Origin: Nanobdellota archaeon
GTDB taxonomy: Archaea > Nanobdellota > Nanobdellia > Woesearchaeales > GW2011-AR9
Reading direction: 5' to 3'
Assembly (NCBI GenBank): GCA_030647325.1
Contig: JAUSJN010000021.1
Span: forward strand, 1-44,298
DNA length: 44,298 bases
A program made the translations under genes and the position numbers. Positions within the stretch are counted from its first letter, which is position 1; each line of letters starts with the position of its first letter. Positions 25,345 to 33,999 of this stretch are shown piece after piece. Under the pieces are notes generated by a model. It was given only the letters and a program-made list of their open reading frames with translations, searched no databases and was not told where the DNA came from.

Positions 25345-26280
25345 ATGAGCTGCACAAAATGCGACCATAAGGCGGTGATCTCTCTCCAGCACGGCAACCT
25401 CTGTAAAAGCCATTTCATAGATTATTTTGAAGAGAAAGTATTCAAGACCATCAACAAGTACCAGCTCATCGGCAGGAACGAGAAATTATGTGTAGCTGTC
25501 TCTGGTGGAAAAGATTCTCTTACCGTGCTTTATCTCACTAAGAAGTATTTGGAGAAAAATAATCTTCCTGCCAATAATCTCCTCGCCCTGGCGGTTGATG
25601 AAGGGATAGATCAATACCGGGAGAAAACTCTCATCGACCTCAAGAAGTTCTGTACAGAACATCAGGTCCCCTTAACTGTAGTTTCTTTCCAGGAAGAATT
25701 GGGAAAAACCCTGGACCAAGCATACCCCATCATAAACAAAGATGCTAGCAAGAAACCCTGCAATGTCTGCGGGGTCTGGAGGCGGTATTTACTTAACAAA
25801 CACGCCAAGAAATTAGGTGCAGACAAAGTCATCACCGGACATAATCTCGACGATGAAGCCCAAGCGATCATCATGAATATTTTCAAAGCTAATACTGGAT
25901 TGGCAGCAAGATTAGGACCCATTTCCGGAGTAGAGGAGCATGATTTGTTCATCCAGCGAGTCAAACCATTATATTTCTGTGCAGAGAAAGAAGTCCGCCT
26001 TTATGCACTACTGAAAAACTTCCAGATCCAATTTACCGAATGCCCTTACTCCAAAGAAGGTTATCGACATCACATCCAGGAAATGCTGAACGATTTTGAA
26101 CATAAATACAAGGGAACGAAACAAGGAATTGTCAATTCTTTCTTAGCCATGCTGCCTTTATTGCAAAACCAGGAAAAAAAAGGACTGTCAAGCATACAGC
26201 AATGCAGTAAATGCCAGGAAGCATCTAACAAAGATGTCTGCAACGCCTGCATGATGAAGGAGACCATCCAAAATGCATAA
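25345..26280 (+). CDS. tRNA 2-thiolation enzyme, TtuA/Ncs6 family
   Basis: 311 aa. It adenylates the uridine target and installs sulfur to give 2-thiouridine in tRNA. The PP-loop SGGKDS is at residues 53-58. Cys139, Cys142 (CNVCG) and Cys233 (TECPYS) match the three ligands of the catalytic 4Fe-4S cluster of TtuA/NcsA enzymes. Zinc-binding Cys/His occur at the N-terminus (CTKC plus HGNLCKSH) and C-terminus (C287, C290, C299, C302). The DKVITGHNLDDEAQAIIMN block is characteristic. Position 34 (Ncs6) and position 54 (TtuA) specificity cannot be separated from sequence alone. It starts 2 nt after the sulfur-carrier stop and overlaps the E1-like gene by 8 nt, so the three are one operon. Confidence 0.9.
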   Translation: MSCTKCDHKAVISLQHGNLCKSHFIDYFEEKVFKTINKYQLIGRNEKLCVAVSGGKDSLTVLYLTKKYLEKNNLPANNLLALAVDEGIDQYREKTLIDLKKFCTEHQVPLTVVSFQEELGKTLDQAYPIINKDASKKPCNVCGVWRRYLLNKHAKKLGADKVITGHNLDDEAQAIIMNIFKANTGLAARLGPISGVEEHDLFIQRVKPLYFCAEKEVRLYALLKNFQIQFTECPYSKEGYRHHIQEMLNDFEHKYKGTKQGIVNSFLAMLPLLQNQEKKGLSSIQQCSKCQEASNKDVCNACMMKETIQNA

Positions 26281-27238
26281 TCATCCTCGGTACTCACGGC
26301 AAATCTTGCTGCAGGAAATTGGCAAGGAAGGACAAGTAATCTTGCAAAATAAAAAAGTCGCGATTGTAGGAATCGGCGCCCTTGGAACTGTTGCTGCTGA
26401 ATTACTAGCTCGGGCTGGTGTTGGTAATCTACTCCTCATCGATCGGGATGTTGTGGAACAATCAAACTTACAGCGACAAACGTTGTTCGACGAAAAAGAC
26501 ATCGGGAAAAATAAAGCTACTGCTGCAGAAAAAAGAATTAAAGAGATCAACTCAGAGATAAACGTAGAGTCTCTCACTGTTCACCTTAGTCCAAAAAATA
26601 TAGAAACATTGCAAAATGCTGATCTTATCCTTGACTGCACTGATAATCTGCAGACCAGATTTTTGATCAATGATTACTGTCGTAAAGAAAAGAAACCTTG
26701 GATCTACGCAGCCGCAATCAAGACTTCTGGGTATGTCATGCCCGTACTTCCCTATGGGCCATGCCTACAGTGCTTTTTGTATGAAAGCAACCAAGAAACC
26801 TGCGATACTGTAGGCGTACTGAATACTATCACTGTATCCATCGCTTCGTTACAGGCAACTGTGGCCTTAAAGATGCTTTTAGGAAAAGAAACTGGATTGA
26901 TCTTATATCACTATGACATCTGGAATCAGAATTTCAAAAAATTAAACATAAAAAAGAAAGAAAATTGCCCTACTTGTTCGGGCATTTTCTCTCACTTAGA
27001 AAAAAAAGAAACCTCCAAATATATCCGCTTCTGTTCGACGGGAAAATATCAAGTTCTCGGTCCAAAAGTAGATTTACAAGAGATAAAAAAACGTTGGGAG
27101 AAAATAGGCGCGGTTGCAGAAGATACTACTTCCTTGCAATTCCAAAATATTACTTTATTTGACGATGGAAGAGCGCTCATCAACGCTCAATCAGCAGAAG
27201 AAGCAGAGGCGATCTATTCAAAGATGGTTGGAAACTGA
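26273..27238 (+). CDS. E1-like sulfur-carrier activating enzyme (MoeB/ThiF/UbaA family) with C-terminal extension
   Basis: 321 aa. It adenylates the GlyGly tail of the small carrier. The Rossmann nucleotide motif GIGALG is at residues 33-38, the metal/ATP segment LLIDRDVVEQSNLQRQ at about 53-68, and the DCTDNLQTRFLINDYC block is typical. Cys177 (CDTVGVLN) is at the position of the catalytic/transfer cysteine. Zinc ligands are C164/C167 (CLQC) and C232/C235 (CPTC). After the zinc site there are about 85 extra residues ending AEAIYSKMVGN, a small alpha/beta tail in place of the rhodanese domain of some MoeB proteins. It is translationally coupled to the thiolase. Confidence 0.9.
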   Translation: MHNHPRYSRQILLQEIGKEGQVILQNKKVAIVGIGALGTVAAELLARAGVGNLLLIDRDVVEQSNLQRQTLFDEKDIGKNKATAAEKRIKEINSEINVESLTVHLSPKNIETLQNADLILDCTDNLQTRFLINDYCRKEKKPWIYAAAIKTSGYVMPVLPYGPCLQCFLYESNQETCDTVGVLNTITVSIASLQATVALKMLLGKETGLILYHYDIWNQNFKKLNIKKKENCPTCSGIFSHLEKKETSKYIRFCSTGKYQVLGPKVDLQEIKKRWEKIGAVAEDTTSLQFQNITLFDDGRALINAQSAEEAEAIYSKMVGN

Positions 27239-27295
27239 TTTGTAAGTGCTAAGAACCTAGAAAACTTATTAAACAGATACTTCTTGTTTAGGGGA

Positions 27296-27979
27296 ATGAG
27301 TGAACGGACTTTTAATACATTATTTATGCTTTCATCTGTTGATGGAAAGATTTCAACTGGAAGCACTGACCAGAGGGATGTGGACAAAGATTTTCCAAAA
27401 ATAAAAGGATTAAGTGAGGGATTACCTCAGTATTACGAACTAGAGCAACAAACAGACTTACATTCATTCAATACTGGAAGAGTGATGGCAAAAATAGGAA
27501 TGAATGAGAAAAAAGAGATTAAGAAAACTCCTGTAAGCTTTATTATTTTAGACAACACTCATCTCAATAAAACAGGTGTGGAGAATTTAATCCAAAAAAG
27601 TAAGAAACTTTACCTTGTTACAACTAATAAAAATCATCCCGCATTTAAGCTGAAAAAAAAATTAGAACTACTTTATTATCCGAAAGAAATTGATTTTGAG
27701 GATTTGTTCAAAAAACTGAAACAAAAACATAAAGTAGAGAAAGTAACAATTCAATCTGGTGGAACTTTGAATGCTATTTTGGTAAGAAAAGGTTTGATTG
27801 ATAGAGTTTCTATCGTAATTGCTCCCGCCCTGATTGGAGGTAAAGACACTTCTACCCTCGTAGATGGAAAATCTTTGAGTTCAGAACGGGATTTGCAACA
27901 AATTAAAGTTCTTAAGCTAAGAACATGTGAAAAATTAAAGAATTCTTATTTGCACTTAGAGTATGATGTTATGAATTAG
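27296..27979 (+). CDS. RibD C-terminal/dihydrofolate reductase-like NAD(P)H reductase
   Basis: About 227 aa from the ATG at 27296; an in-frame TTG at 27284 is an alternative. The N-terminal LFMLSSVDGKISTG block, the central QSGGTLNAILVRKGLIDRVS segment and the IAPALIGGKDTSTLVDG run are characteristic of the RibD-C/RIB7 reductase fold. Family members reduce the ribosylaminopyrimidine intermediate of riboflavin synthesis, but many relatives have unknown substrates, and no other riboflavin genes are nearby. A (TT)ATTAAA-like promoter about 30 nt upstream suggests a nearly leaderless message. The gene looks more A/T-rich and lysine-heavy than its neighbours, a possible sign of a different history. 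Its stop abuts the convergent next gene with no spacer. Confidence 0.75.
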   Translation: MSERTFNTLFMLSSVDGKISTGSTDQRDVDKDFPKIKGLSEGLPQYYELEQQTDLHSFNTGRVMAKIGMNEKKEIKKTPVSFIILDNTHLNKTGVENLIQKSKKLYLVTTNKNHPAFKLKKKLELLYYPKEIDFEDLFKKLKQKHKVEKVTIQSGGTLNAILVRKGLIDRVSIVIAPALIGGKDTSTLVDGKSLSSERDLQQIKVLKLRTCEKLKNSYLHLEYDVMN

Positions 27980-28618
27980 TTAGGAATAAAGATTGTTTTC
28001 AACAATATACTGTTCCACAGCAGGAATCATGTCAAGCTCTCTTCTGGTATCCTGTCGGAATGATTCCCGAATCAAAGTTGAGTTGTATCCTTTCTCTGGA
28101 ATAACATTCTGGATAACTTCACTCTCGCGGATTTTAGCTGGGATGCCTTCTTTGAATTTACCATCTCGGGCTGAAAATACAAATTTCAGGCGAGGATTCG
28201 TATAACACTCGGGGTGGTCAAGGTAATATTGGATTCTATCATCACCCATTATTCTAAAGATCAAAGTATCATCTGGAAAATAATTAAGAAGTGCTTGGAG
28301 AGCCTTATCTTGTCCGCCTTCTCTCAAAAGTTCCTCGAGATTAGGATCAGCGACACGCACGGCACCCATCGCAAAAGCGAGCAGACTCATATTCTTACGA
28401 TGCAGGTAAGGAGTAGCATCGGATTTGTTAGTAGTAATTGGATTTGGTGAGACATAAGTCATATCGAATTTGAGGTCATGGATCATTCTCCCGACTAGCT
28501 CGACATGTCCAGGATGAGGTGGATCAAAGGCTCCTGTGTAAAAGCCGATTCTTCGTGGCCATGCGTCGTGTTCCGCTTTACTTTCTAAAAAAAGATTTCT
28601 CATCATGGTTGTTTGCAT
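27980..28618 (-). CDS. NadD-like nucleotidyltransferase of the HIGH superfamily
   Basis: 212 aa. The N-terminal part holds GFYTGAFDPPHPGHVE with the HxGH nucleotide-binding motif, and the C-terminal part has YNSTLIRESFRQ, corresponding to the SSTxIR motif of nicotinate/nicotinamide mononucleotide adenylyltransferases. Such enzymes make the dinucleotide of NAD or related adenylylated compounds. The length is typical of bacterial NadD rather than the shorter archaeal NadM, hence the NadD-like label; substrate is not proven. The TATA box (28629-28642 region) is close to the start, so translation may begin at one of the ATGs at 28606/28603 on a leaderless mRNA instead of 28618. Confidence 0.7.
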   Translation of the reverse strand: MQTTMMRNLFLESKAEHDAWPRRIGFYTGAFDPPHPGHVELVGRMIHDLKFDMTYVSPNPITTNKSDATPYLHRKNMSLLAFAMGAVRVADPNLEELLREGGQDKALQALLNYFPDDTLIFRIMGDDRIQYYLDHPECYTNPRLKFVFSARDGKFKEGIPAKIRESEVIQNVIPEKGYNSTLIRESFRQDTRRELDMIPAVEQYIVENNLYS

Positions 28619-28659
28619 GCCAATATTATATTTATAAATTTACCTAAGACGAAAAATAA

Positions 28660-29535
28660 TCAATTAGAAATCAAACTTTTATAATATTTCAGTTGCTTTT
28701 CTATCTGTTTCTTTGAATAAGCAATCAGCGGTTTCATGATGGTTAAATTTGTTTTCCGCTTTGTTTCTTCACTAAGAACTTGCCCGGTCACCAGAATTGA
28801 AATTTCTTTTTTAACTGCCAATCCTTCCAATTCGACAAAATCCTTCACCACTTGCAATTTCAATTCAGCCGGACTAAAGGCTTGCAATAAAGAAACATCT
28901 GAAATACGCGATTCCTCAAAAGCGACAGGAACCACACTGCATCCTCGCTTCATAAACAACAATCCAGCCAGCAAACTTGCTTCATTTTCAACCAACAAAA
29001 TCACCTTTCCTTCTACTCCAGTAGGCAATCCGCCGCCGCAAAGAACCGTTTCAGAAAACAAATAAGCTCCTTCATGGTTGATTTCTATTTCTAAAACCAC
29101 ATCAGGCGAAGAAGAAGAAAACCTTAATCCTGTCTCTTTCTCGACCTGTTCGCCTACTATTCTATTAAACTCTGGTGAAGTGATCGGAAATGACTTATCA
29201 GAACGTTTAGTGCTTACCTTGAAGGTGCCTTTTCTACCTTGTAATAACTGCACCACTTTAGCCTGTATCTGCGCCGTATCTTTTTCCACATGAACTGCAG
29301 GTGAATAGGATACCAATCCAAACACCCGACGTAGAGCAGAATGGGATGGAAAATAGGGCATTAACATCCTTCCCCGACTATTCCGGACCTTTAATCCGGA
29401 AACACCCTCGTTTTTGAGGATTTTAGCTATATTTTCCACTAATTTACGCTCAAAAATCCCTTTATTCCCGCCTTTAAGAAAAATCTCGCCGTACCGTAAT
29501 AAGATAGTATCGCAAACCATGAGAATGATCGCCAT
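28660..29535 (-). CDS. thiI: ThiI homologue with degenerate PP-loop (THUMP-domain protein)
   Basis: About 291 aa from the ATG at 29535, which has an AAAGGA ribosome-binding site and lies downstream of the TATA box; the longer open frame from 29625 would begin upstream of the promoter. The N-terminal LLRYGEIFLKGGNKGIFERK and the following region match the ThiI ferredoxin-like and THUMP domains used for tRNA binding. The catalytic half keeps the fold (GKVILLV, MKRGCSVVPVAF, TGQVLSEETKRKTNL, MKPLIAYSKKQIE), but the PP-loop SGGxDS is replaced by VENEAS (residues 182-187). ThiI normally makes 4-thiouridine-8 in tRNA. This copy probably cannot adenylate tRNA by the usual mechanism. Confidence 0.8.
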   Translation of the reverse strand: MAIILMVCDTILLRYGEIFLKGGNKGIFERKLVENIAKILKNEGVSGLKVRNSRGRMLMPYFPSHSALRRVFGLVSYSPAVHVEKDTAQIQAKVVQLLQGRKGTFKVSTKRSDKSFPITSPEFNRIVGEQVEKETGLRFSSSSPDVVLEIEINHEGAYLFSETVLCGGGLPTGVEGKVILLVENEASLLAGLLFMKRGCSVVPVAFEESRISDVSLLQAFSPAELKLQVVKDFVELEGLAVKKEISILVTGQVLSEETKRKTNLTIMKPLIAYSKKQIEKQLKYYKSLISN

Positions 29536-29596
29536 AAATTCCTTTAAAAATGTTCCCTCTGCAACCCCTTGATTTCGGGTGGAACTAAATAAGCTA

Positions 29597-29604
29597 TTTA
29601 TAAA
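29597..29604 (-). promoter_or_regulatory. TATA box of the ThiI homologue
   Basis: TTTATAAA on the minus strand predicts transcription from about 29574, 39 nt before the ATG at 29535. This placement argues against the longer frame start at 29625. Confidence 0.5.
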
Positions 29605-29629
29605 GGCAATATTTAAATAGTCCAAACCT

Positions 29630-29637
29630 ATTTATAA
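29630..29637 (+). promoter_or_regulatory. TATA box of the TBP gene
   Basis: ATTTATAA on the plus strand lies about 30 nt before the ATG at 29665, so the mRNA should begin only a few bases before the start codon. It is divergent from the ThiI promoter; the two boxes are about 26 bp apart. Confidence 0.5.
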
Positions 29638-29664
29638 GTAAAATTGAAACCGGGGGCATCTCAA

Positions 29665-30237
29665 ATGGCAAAAAAAAGTTCTAAAATAACTTCTAAAAAA
29701 GAAATAACCATCGTTAATATCGTTATTTCCAGCAGTCTTGAAAAAGATATCCCTTTAGAAAAGATGGCCGCTACCCTGCCCAACACCGAATATAACCCTG
29801 AACAGTTCCCGGGATTAGTATTGCGTATCAAAGATCCTAAGACTTCTGCTCTCATTTTCTCAAGCGGAAAGATTGTCTGCACTGGTGCGAGAACCATGGA
29901 ACAGGTAGAGTTAAGCATCCAAAGCATCATCAAAAGCCTTAAGAAATTGAACATCCATGTCACTATCAAACCGATAATCACTGTTCAAAACATTGTTGCT
30001 TCAGGAAGCATCGGCATGGCCTTAAACCTTAACGTACTAGGTTTAAAGTTGCCCAATACCGAATATGAACCAGAACAGTTTCCCGGCCTGGTACATAAAC
30101 TCAAGGGAACCAGCGCTACTTTCTTGCTTTTCAGCAATGGAAAAATAGTCTGCACTGGCACAAAAACAGAAAAGGAAGTAAACGAAGCCACTGATCTGTT
30201 GATAGAGCGATTAAAGAAAGTATTGGAAAAGCCATAA
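29665..30237 (+). CDS. tbp: TATA-box-binding protein
   Basis: 190 aa from the ATG at 29665; an upstream in-frame ATG at 29644 is less likely because it lies at or before the predicted transcript start. TBP recognises the TATA box and, with TFB, recruits RNA polymerase. The two pseudo-symmetric halves are visible: LPNTEYNPEQFPGLVLRI with SGKIVCTGA in the first and LPNTEYEPEQFPGLVHKL with NGKIVCTGT in the second. The lysine-rich N-terminal tail (MAKKSSKITSKKE) is a little longer than usual. Its placement directly upstream of mcm ties transcription and replication genes together. Confidence 0.95.
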   Translation: MAKKSSKITSKKEITIVNIVISSSLEKDIPLEKMAATLPNTEYNPEQFPGLVLRIKDPKTSALIFSSGKIVCTGARTMEQVELSIQSIIKSLKKLNIHVTIKPIITVQNIVASGSIGMALNLNVLGLKLPNTEYEPEQFPGLVHKLKGTSATFLLFSNGKIVCTGTKTEKEVNEATDLLIERLKKVLEKP

Positions 30238-30320
30238 AGTCGCATATAAATATTTATATAATTATCACTTTATTTTTATTTATTCATTAACAATAAGAGG
30301 AAACTCTCTAGGGGGTGGGC

Positions 30321-32345
30321 ATGGAAGTCGACGAACAGATCAAGACATTTAGAGACTTTATTGAACAAAACTATTACCCACAATTACTGGAAGCGGTCCG
30401 TAAAGGGGAGTCATATATCAAGCTTGATTTTTCTGAATTAGTCAAATTTAACACAGAAATCGCTGAAGAACTATTGGAAAATCCGCAGGAGCTTCTCAAA
30501 GCGGGAGAGATCGCCATCAAAGAATTTGATCTGCCCAAGAAAGTCAGCAAATTCAATATCCGTTTCATCAATCTTCCGGAATCACAGAAAGTCCTGATCA
30601 GCGAAATCAGGAGCAAGCACCTCAATAAATTACTTTGGGTGGATGGAATTGTCCGTAACAAGACCGATGTGCGCCCGCATGTCAGCGCCTCAAAATTTGA
30701 ATGTCCTTCCTGCGGAAATATACTCTCCGTGCTGCAGCTGGATCAGAAATACAAAGAACCGACCCGCTGCGGCTGTGGAAGAAAAGGAAAATTCAAGGAA
30801 ATATCAAAAGAGTTAGTCGACGGACAAGGATTGGTGCTGGAAGAAGCGGCAGAAGATCTGGAAGGATTTCAGCCCAAAAGAATAAATGTTTTCCTGCGGG
30901 ATGACCTCGTTTCACCGCTTACTGAACGGAAAAGCAGTCCTGGATCAAGGATACAGTTAGTTGGCTGGGTCACCGAAGTGCCGATTACTCTGAAGACAGG
31001 TGGTCAATCCATTAAATTTGAACTCATTGTTGAAGCTAATTCTCTAGAAGCATTACATGACGACACTCTGAGCCTTAACATTACCGAGAAGGATATGGAA
31101 GAGATAATGAAAATTGCTAAGTCTCCTGACCCTCTTCACCTTCTCGCAACCAGTCTTGCTCCTTCAATTTATGGACACGACAAGATAAAAGAAGCGATCA
31201 TATTGCAGTTAGCCGGAGGATGCCGTAAGGTTCGCCCAGATGGAGTCACTACCAGGGGAGATATGCATATGCTTCTGATCGGAGATCCTGGTAGTGGTAA
31301 AAGCCAGCTTCTCAAAAGAATCTCTCAGATCGCGCCTAAAGCCCGTTTTGTCAGCGGAAAAGGGGCAACTGGAGCAGGATTGACCGCCGCAGTAGTAAAA
31401 GACGAATTTTTAGGAGGCTGGTCCCTGGAAGCAGGAACCTTGGTTTTAGCTAATAGGGGATTTGCGATCATAGATGAAATGGACAAGATGGGAAAAGAAG
31501 ATACTTCTGCATTGCACGAAGCTCTTGAGCAGCAGACCGTCAGTATCGCTAAAGCTAACATCCAGGCGACATTGAGATGTGAGACTACCGTCTTAGCCGC
31601 AGCCAATCCTAAATTCGGGCGTTTTGATCCTTATGATTTGATTGGTAATCAGATCAACTTGCCTCCTACTTTGATAAACAGGTTTGATCTTATATTCCCG
31701 GTTAAAGATCTGCCCAATCGCGAGAAAGACGAGACTACCGCTTCTTTTATTTTGAATTTCCATAAAGATCCATCCAAAGCAGTGGCAGAAATATCTACTG
31801 AGCTGATGCGCAAATATTTTTCCTATGTTCGTCTGAAAATGAACCCTAAGATGAGTGACGTCGCGATCGAGGAGATCAAGGAATATTACGTTTCTATGCG
31901 TAATTCCGGCATTCCTGAAGAAGGCGGAGTGCGCAGCATCCCTATTACTGCTAGACAGCTGGAAGCGCTGATCAGGCTGTCAGAAGCTTCTGCAAAGATA
32001 AGATTGGCAAAAACCGTCACCAAAAAAGATGCTCAGAAAGCCATCGAACTAGTAAGCCACTGCCTCAATGAAACTGCCAAAGACAGCGAGACCGGAAAAA
32101 TAGATATCGATCGTCTTGGCGGCAGCAGGATAACTGCCACTCAGCGAAATAGCCTTAGCGTCATGAAAGAAATAATCTCTGCTCTAGAAGAACAGCTCAA
32201 TTCAAAGATAATTCCGGTTGAAAATATCGTGGAGGCGGCTAAAGAGAAAAATATCCCTCCTGAAAAGGTAGAAGAGTCGCTGGAAAAATTACGCCGGTCA
32301 GGCGATATTTTTGAGCCAAAACGGGGATTCGTGCAGAGGTTATAA
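30321..32345 (+). CDS. mcm: replicative DNA helicase MCM
   Basis: 674 aa from the ATG at 30321, which has GGGGGTGGG just upstream; a GTG at 30315 is also in frame. MCM hexamers unwind DNA at the replication fork. Visible features are an N-terminal zinc-binding segment (CPSCG near residue 128, then CGCG), Walker A GDPGSGKS (about 321-328), Walker B FAIIDEMDKM (about 382-391), sensor-1 AAANPKFGRFD (about 428) and the LINRFDLIF arginine-finger region (about 452). A C-terminal winged-helix segment runs to residue 674. No intein interrupts the gene. The RPA32-like gene follows 15 nt later, probably in the same transcript. Confidence 0.95.
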   Translation: MEVDEQIKTFRDFIEQNYYPQLLEAVRKGESYIKLDFSELVKFNTEIAEELLENPQELLKAGEIAIKEFDLPKKVSKFNIRFINLPESQKVLISEIRSKHLNKLLWVDGIVRNKTDVRPHVSASKFECPSCGNILSVLQLDQKYKEPTRCGCGRKGKFKEISKELVDGQGLVLEEAAEDLEGFQPKRINVFLRDDLVSPLTERKSSPGSRIQLVGWVTEVPITLKTGGQSIKFELIVEANSLEALHDDTLSLNITEKDMEEIMKIAKSPDPLHLLATSLAPSIYGHDKIKEAIILQLAGGCRKVRPDGVTTRGDMHMLLIGDPGSGKSQLLKRISQIAPKARFVSGKGATGAGLTAAVVKDEFLGGWSLEAGTLVLANRGFAIIDEMDKMGKEDTSALHEALEQQTVSIAKANIQATLRCETTVLAAANPKFGRFDPYDLIGNQINLPPTLINRFDLIFPVKDLPNREKDETTASFILNFHKDPSKAVAEISTELMRKYFSYVRLKMNPKMSDVAIEEIKEYYVSMRNSGIPEEGGVRSIPITARQLEALIRLSEASAKIRLAKTVTKKDAQKAIELVSHCLNETAKDSETGKIDIDRLGGSRITATQRNSLSVMKEIISALEEQLNSKIIPVENIVEAAKEKNIPPEKVEESLEKLRRSGDIFEPKRGFVQRL

Positions 32346-32360
32346 TAATCGGGTTTGCAA

Positions 32361-33098
32361 ATGGAAACAGAAAACAAATCATTCTTCCGATTTCCTGCAG
32401 AAAAAATCTCCATACGGGAATTGGAAGAAGGGAAACATATAGAAGAAAAAGACCAAAGCCCTAATTATATTTTAGTGGATGAAAATAAAAAAATATTTAG
32501 GATCAACATCATAGCTACCTTGGTCCACAAGGAGTTGCGGGGATCGGTGACCTCTATTTTGATAGACGACGGAAGCGGAAAGATAATTCTCCGCATTTTC
32601 GAAGAAAACAAGGCAGTTTTCCATTTAGAAGTAGGTGACGTGGTGCAGGTGATCGGCAAGATAAGGGTTTTCAATCAAGAGAAGTATGTTTTTCCAGAGA
32701 TCATCAAAAAAATAAACCCCTTTTGGCTGAAAGTTCGTTCTTTGGAAGTACAACGAGATAAAAAACAAACAGAAAAGGAAGAAAAAATCGTCCAAAAAAT
32801 AGAACCTAAAAAAAGCGAAGACAAAAAAGAGATAGCCAAAGAGATAATCTCGTCAAAGAAAATCGTTCAAGATATAGATAATCTTGAAGTGATCAGTGAA
32901 GAGATAGAAGAAAACGATCCATTATTGCCTTTTGAAAAATTATCTAAATTGATATCTGAATTAGATAAGGGAGAAGGCGCCATGATCGAAGAGATCATTG
33001 AAAAATCACCTTTGGAAAAGACGGAAGAATTGATAGAGAAGATGCTGGAAAACGGAGATATTTTCCAGAATATGCCTGGGAAAGTGCGACTTCTTTGA
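32361..33098 (+). CDS. RPA32-like OB-fold protein with C-terminal winged helix
   Basis: About 245 aa from the ATG at 32361, which follows GGGTTTG. The N-terminal half (about 35-130) looks like an OB fold: RINIIATLVHKELRGSVTSI, then LIDDGSGKIILRIFEEN, VGDVVQVIGKIRVFNQEKYV. A charged Lys/Glu linker (about 135-185) leads to a C-terminal helical domain with the LEKTEELIEKMLENGDIF pattern of winged-helix modules. The domain order is that of the RPA32/RPA2 subunit, and the C-terminal pattern resembles that of the MCM C-terminus next door. It probably binds ssDNA or supports RPA during replication; partner unknown. Confidence 0.75.
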   Translation: METENKSFFRFPAEKISIRELEEGKHIEEKDQSPNYILVDENKKIFRINIIATLVHKELRGSVTSILIDDGSGKIILRIFEENKAVFHLEVGDVVQVIGKIRVFNQEKYVFPEIIKKINPFWLKVRSLEVQRDKKQTEKEEKIVQKIEPKKSEDKKEIAKEIISSKKIVQDIDNLEVISEEIEENDPLLPFEKLSKLISELDKGEGAMIEEIIEKSPLEKTEELIEKMLENGDIFQNMPGKVRLL

Positions 33099-33129
33099 TT
33101 GATATTTTTTATTTTAAGAAAGCAGTAAT

Positions 33130-33999
33130 TTAAGAAAACAACAAAGGAGTGATGTACACTTCCACGATTCCCCCTACCAATAAAAATCCTATACTTATGA
33201 GAACTAAGTCCAATACATCAGCCATGATTGAATCATAACTCAGATCTTTCTTGATCAAGGCCATGGAAAGTATTCCCCCAGCTAAACCAACAATAAAATA
33301 TGCGGTTATTTCTAAAATACCATGTAACATATATTTTAAAAAACTAAATGCAGTTGTTGTAAAATAGGAAGAAAATAATCCAAATCCGGCAAGGGAAGCA
33401 GTTTCTGCCAGCCTGCTCTTGATCAAACTTCCTACCGCAGCAGCAATGACTGAAGCATTCCAGGTCAAAATGAATAAAGCTCCTGTTCCATATAATAAAG
33501 AAAAAATGAGACAGAAGAAAAGTACCTTTAGATTATTTAAGAAAATCTTGATGAAAATGTCTGCTTTAGTGGCTTGTCCGGTGATATCTTCTCCGACAAT
33601 GCTTCCCCTCACATAATTATTTACATTTACGATGGCCTTATGTTGTAGATCGAAGACGCTCTCTACCATTCCGTGTGGTAAAAAGACGTAAGAAAATATT
33701 AATGCTGTAGTTACACCTAAAAACATAAATAATAAGAAGATGATCACTTTGGCATGCTCTTGTAATAATTTCCATTCTCCTTCATATTTAATATCTAATT
33801 CTTCTTCGCTTTTGACCGTAACATACATGGTCGGCAATATAGCTATGACAATCAGAAATACGGTCAAAAGGCCGGATACCTCTTTAAAGACCAGATATGA
33901 TAAAAATAAAGCTATGATTGAATATACAAAGCCGACAATAAACATTTCCCAAGGTTTTTTCTTCAAAACAAAAGGATTAAAGATATATTCCAGAACCAT
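33130..33999 (-). CDS. SpoIIM-family integral membrane protein
   Basis: 289 aa with about six to seven hydrophobic helices. The segment YMLHGILEITAYFIVGLAGG near residue 225-245 carries the HG..E signature of the stage II sporulation protein M/DUF95 family, and FFCLIFSLLYGTGALFILTW and the C-terminal FLLVGGIVEVYITPLLFS also fit. Family members are found across archaea with no sporulation; their biochemical role is unknown. Transcribed away from the origin region, with the TATA-like ATTTATATAT at 34024-34033, about 30 nt before the ATG. Confidence 0.75.
   Translation of the reverse strand: MVLEYIFNPFVLKKKPWEMFIVGFVYSIIALFLSYLVFKEVSGLLTVFLIVIAILPTMYVTVKSEEELDIKYEGEWKLLQEHAKVIIFLLFMFLGVTTALIFSYVFLPHGMVESVFDLQHKAIVNVNNYVRGSIVGEDITGQATKADIFIKIFLNNLKVLFFCLIFSLLYGTGALFILTWNASVIAAAVGSLIKSRLAETASLAGFGLFSSYFTTTAFSFLKYMLHGILEITAYFIVGLAGGILSMALIKKDLSYDSIMADVLDLVLISIGFLLVGGIVEVYITPLLFS

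Noticed and set aside
25048-25413. Minus-strand open frame of 121 codons across the sulfur-carrier gene.
   Set aside because: It is antisense to a clear ThiS/MoaD-type gene with a GG tail and lacks family resemblance; it is a shadow of the coding strand.
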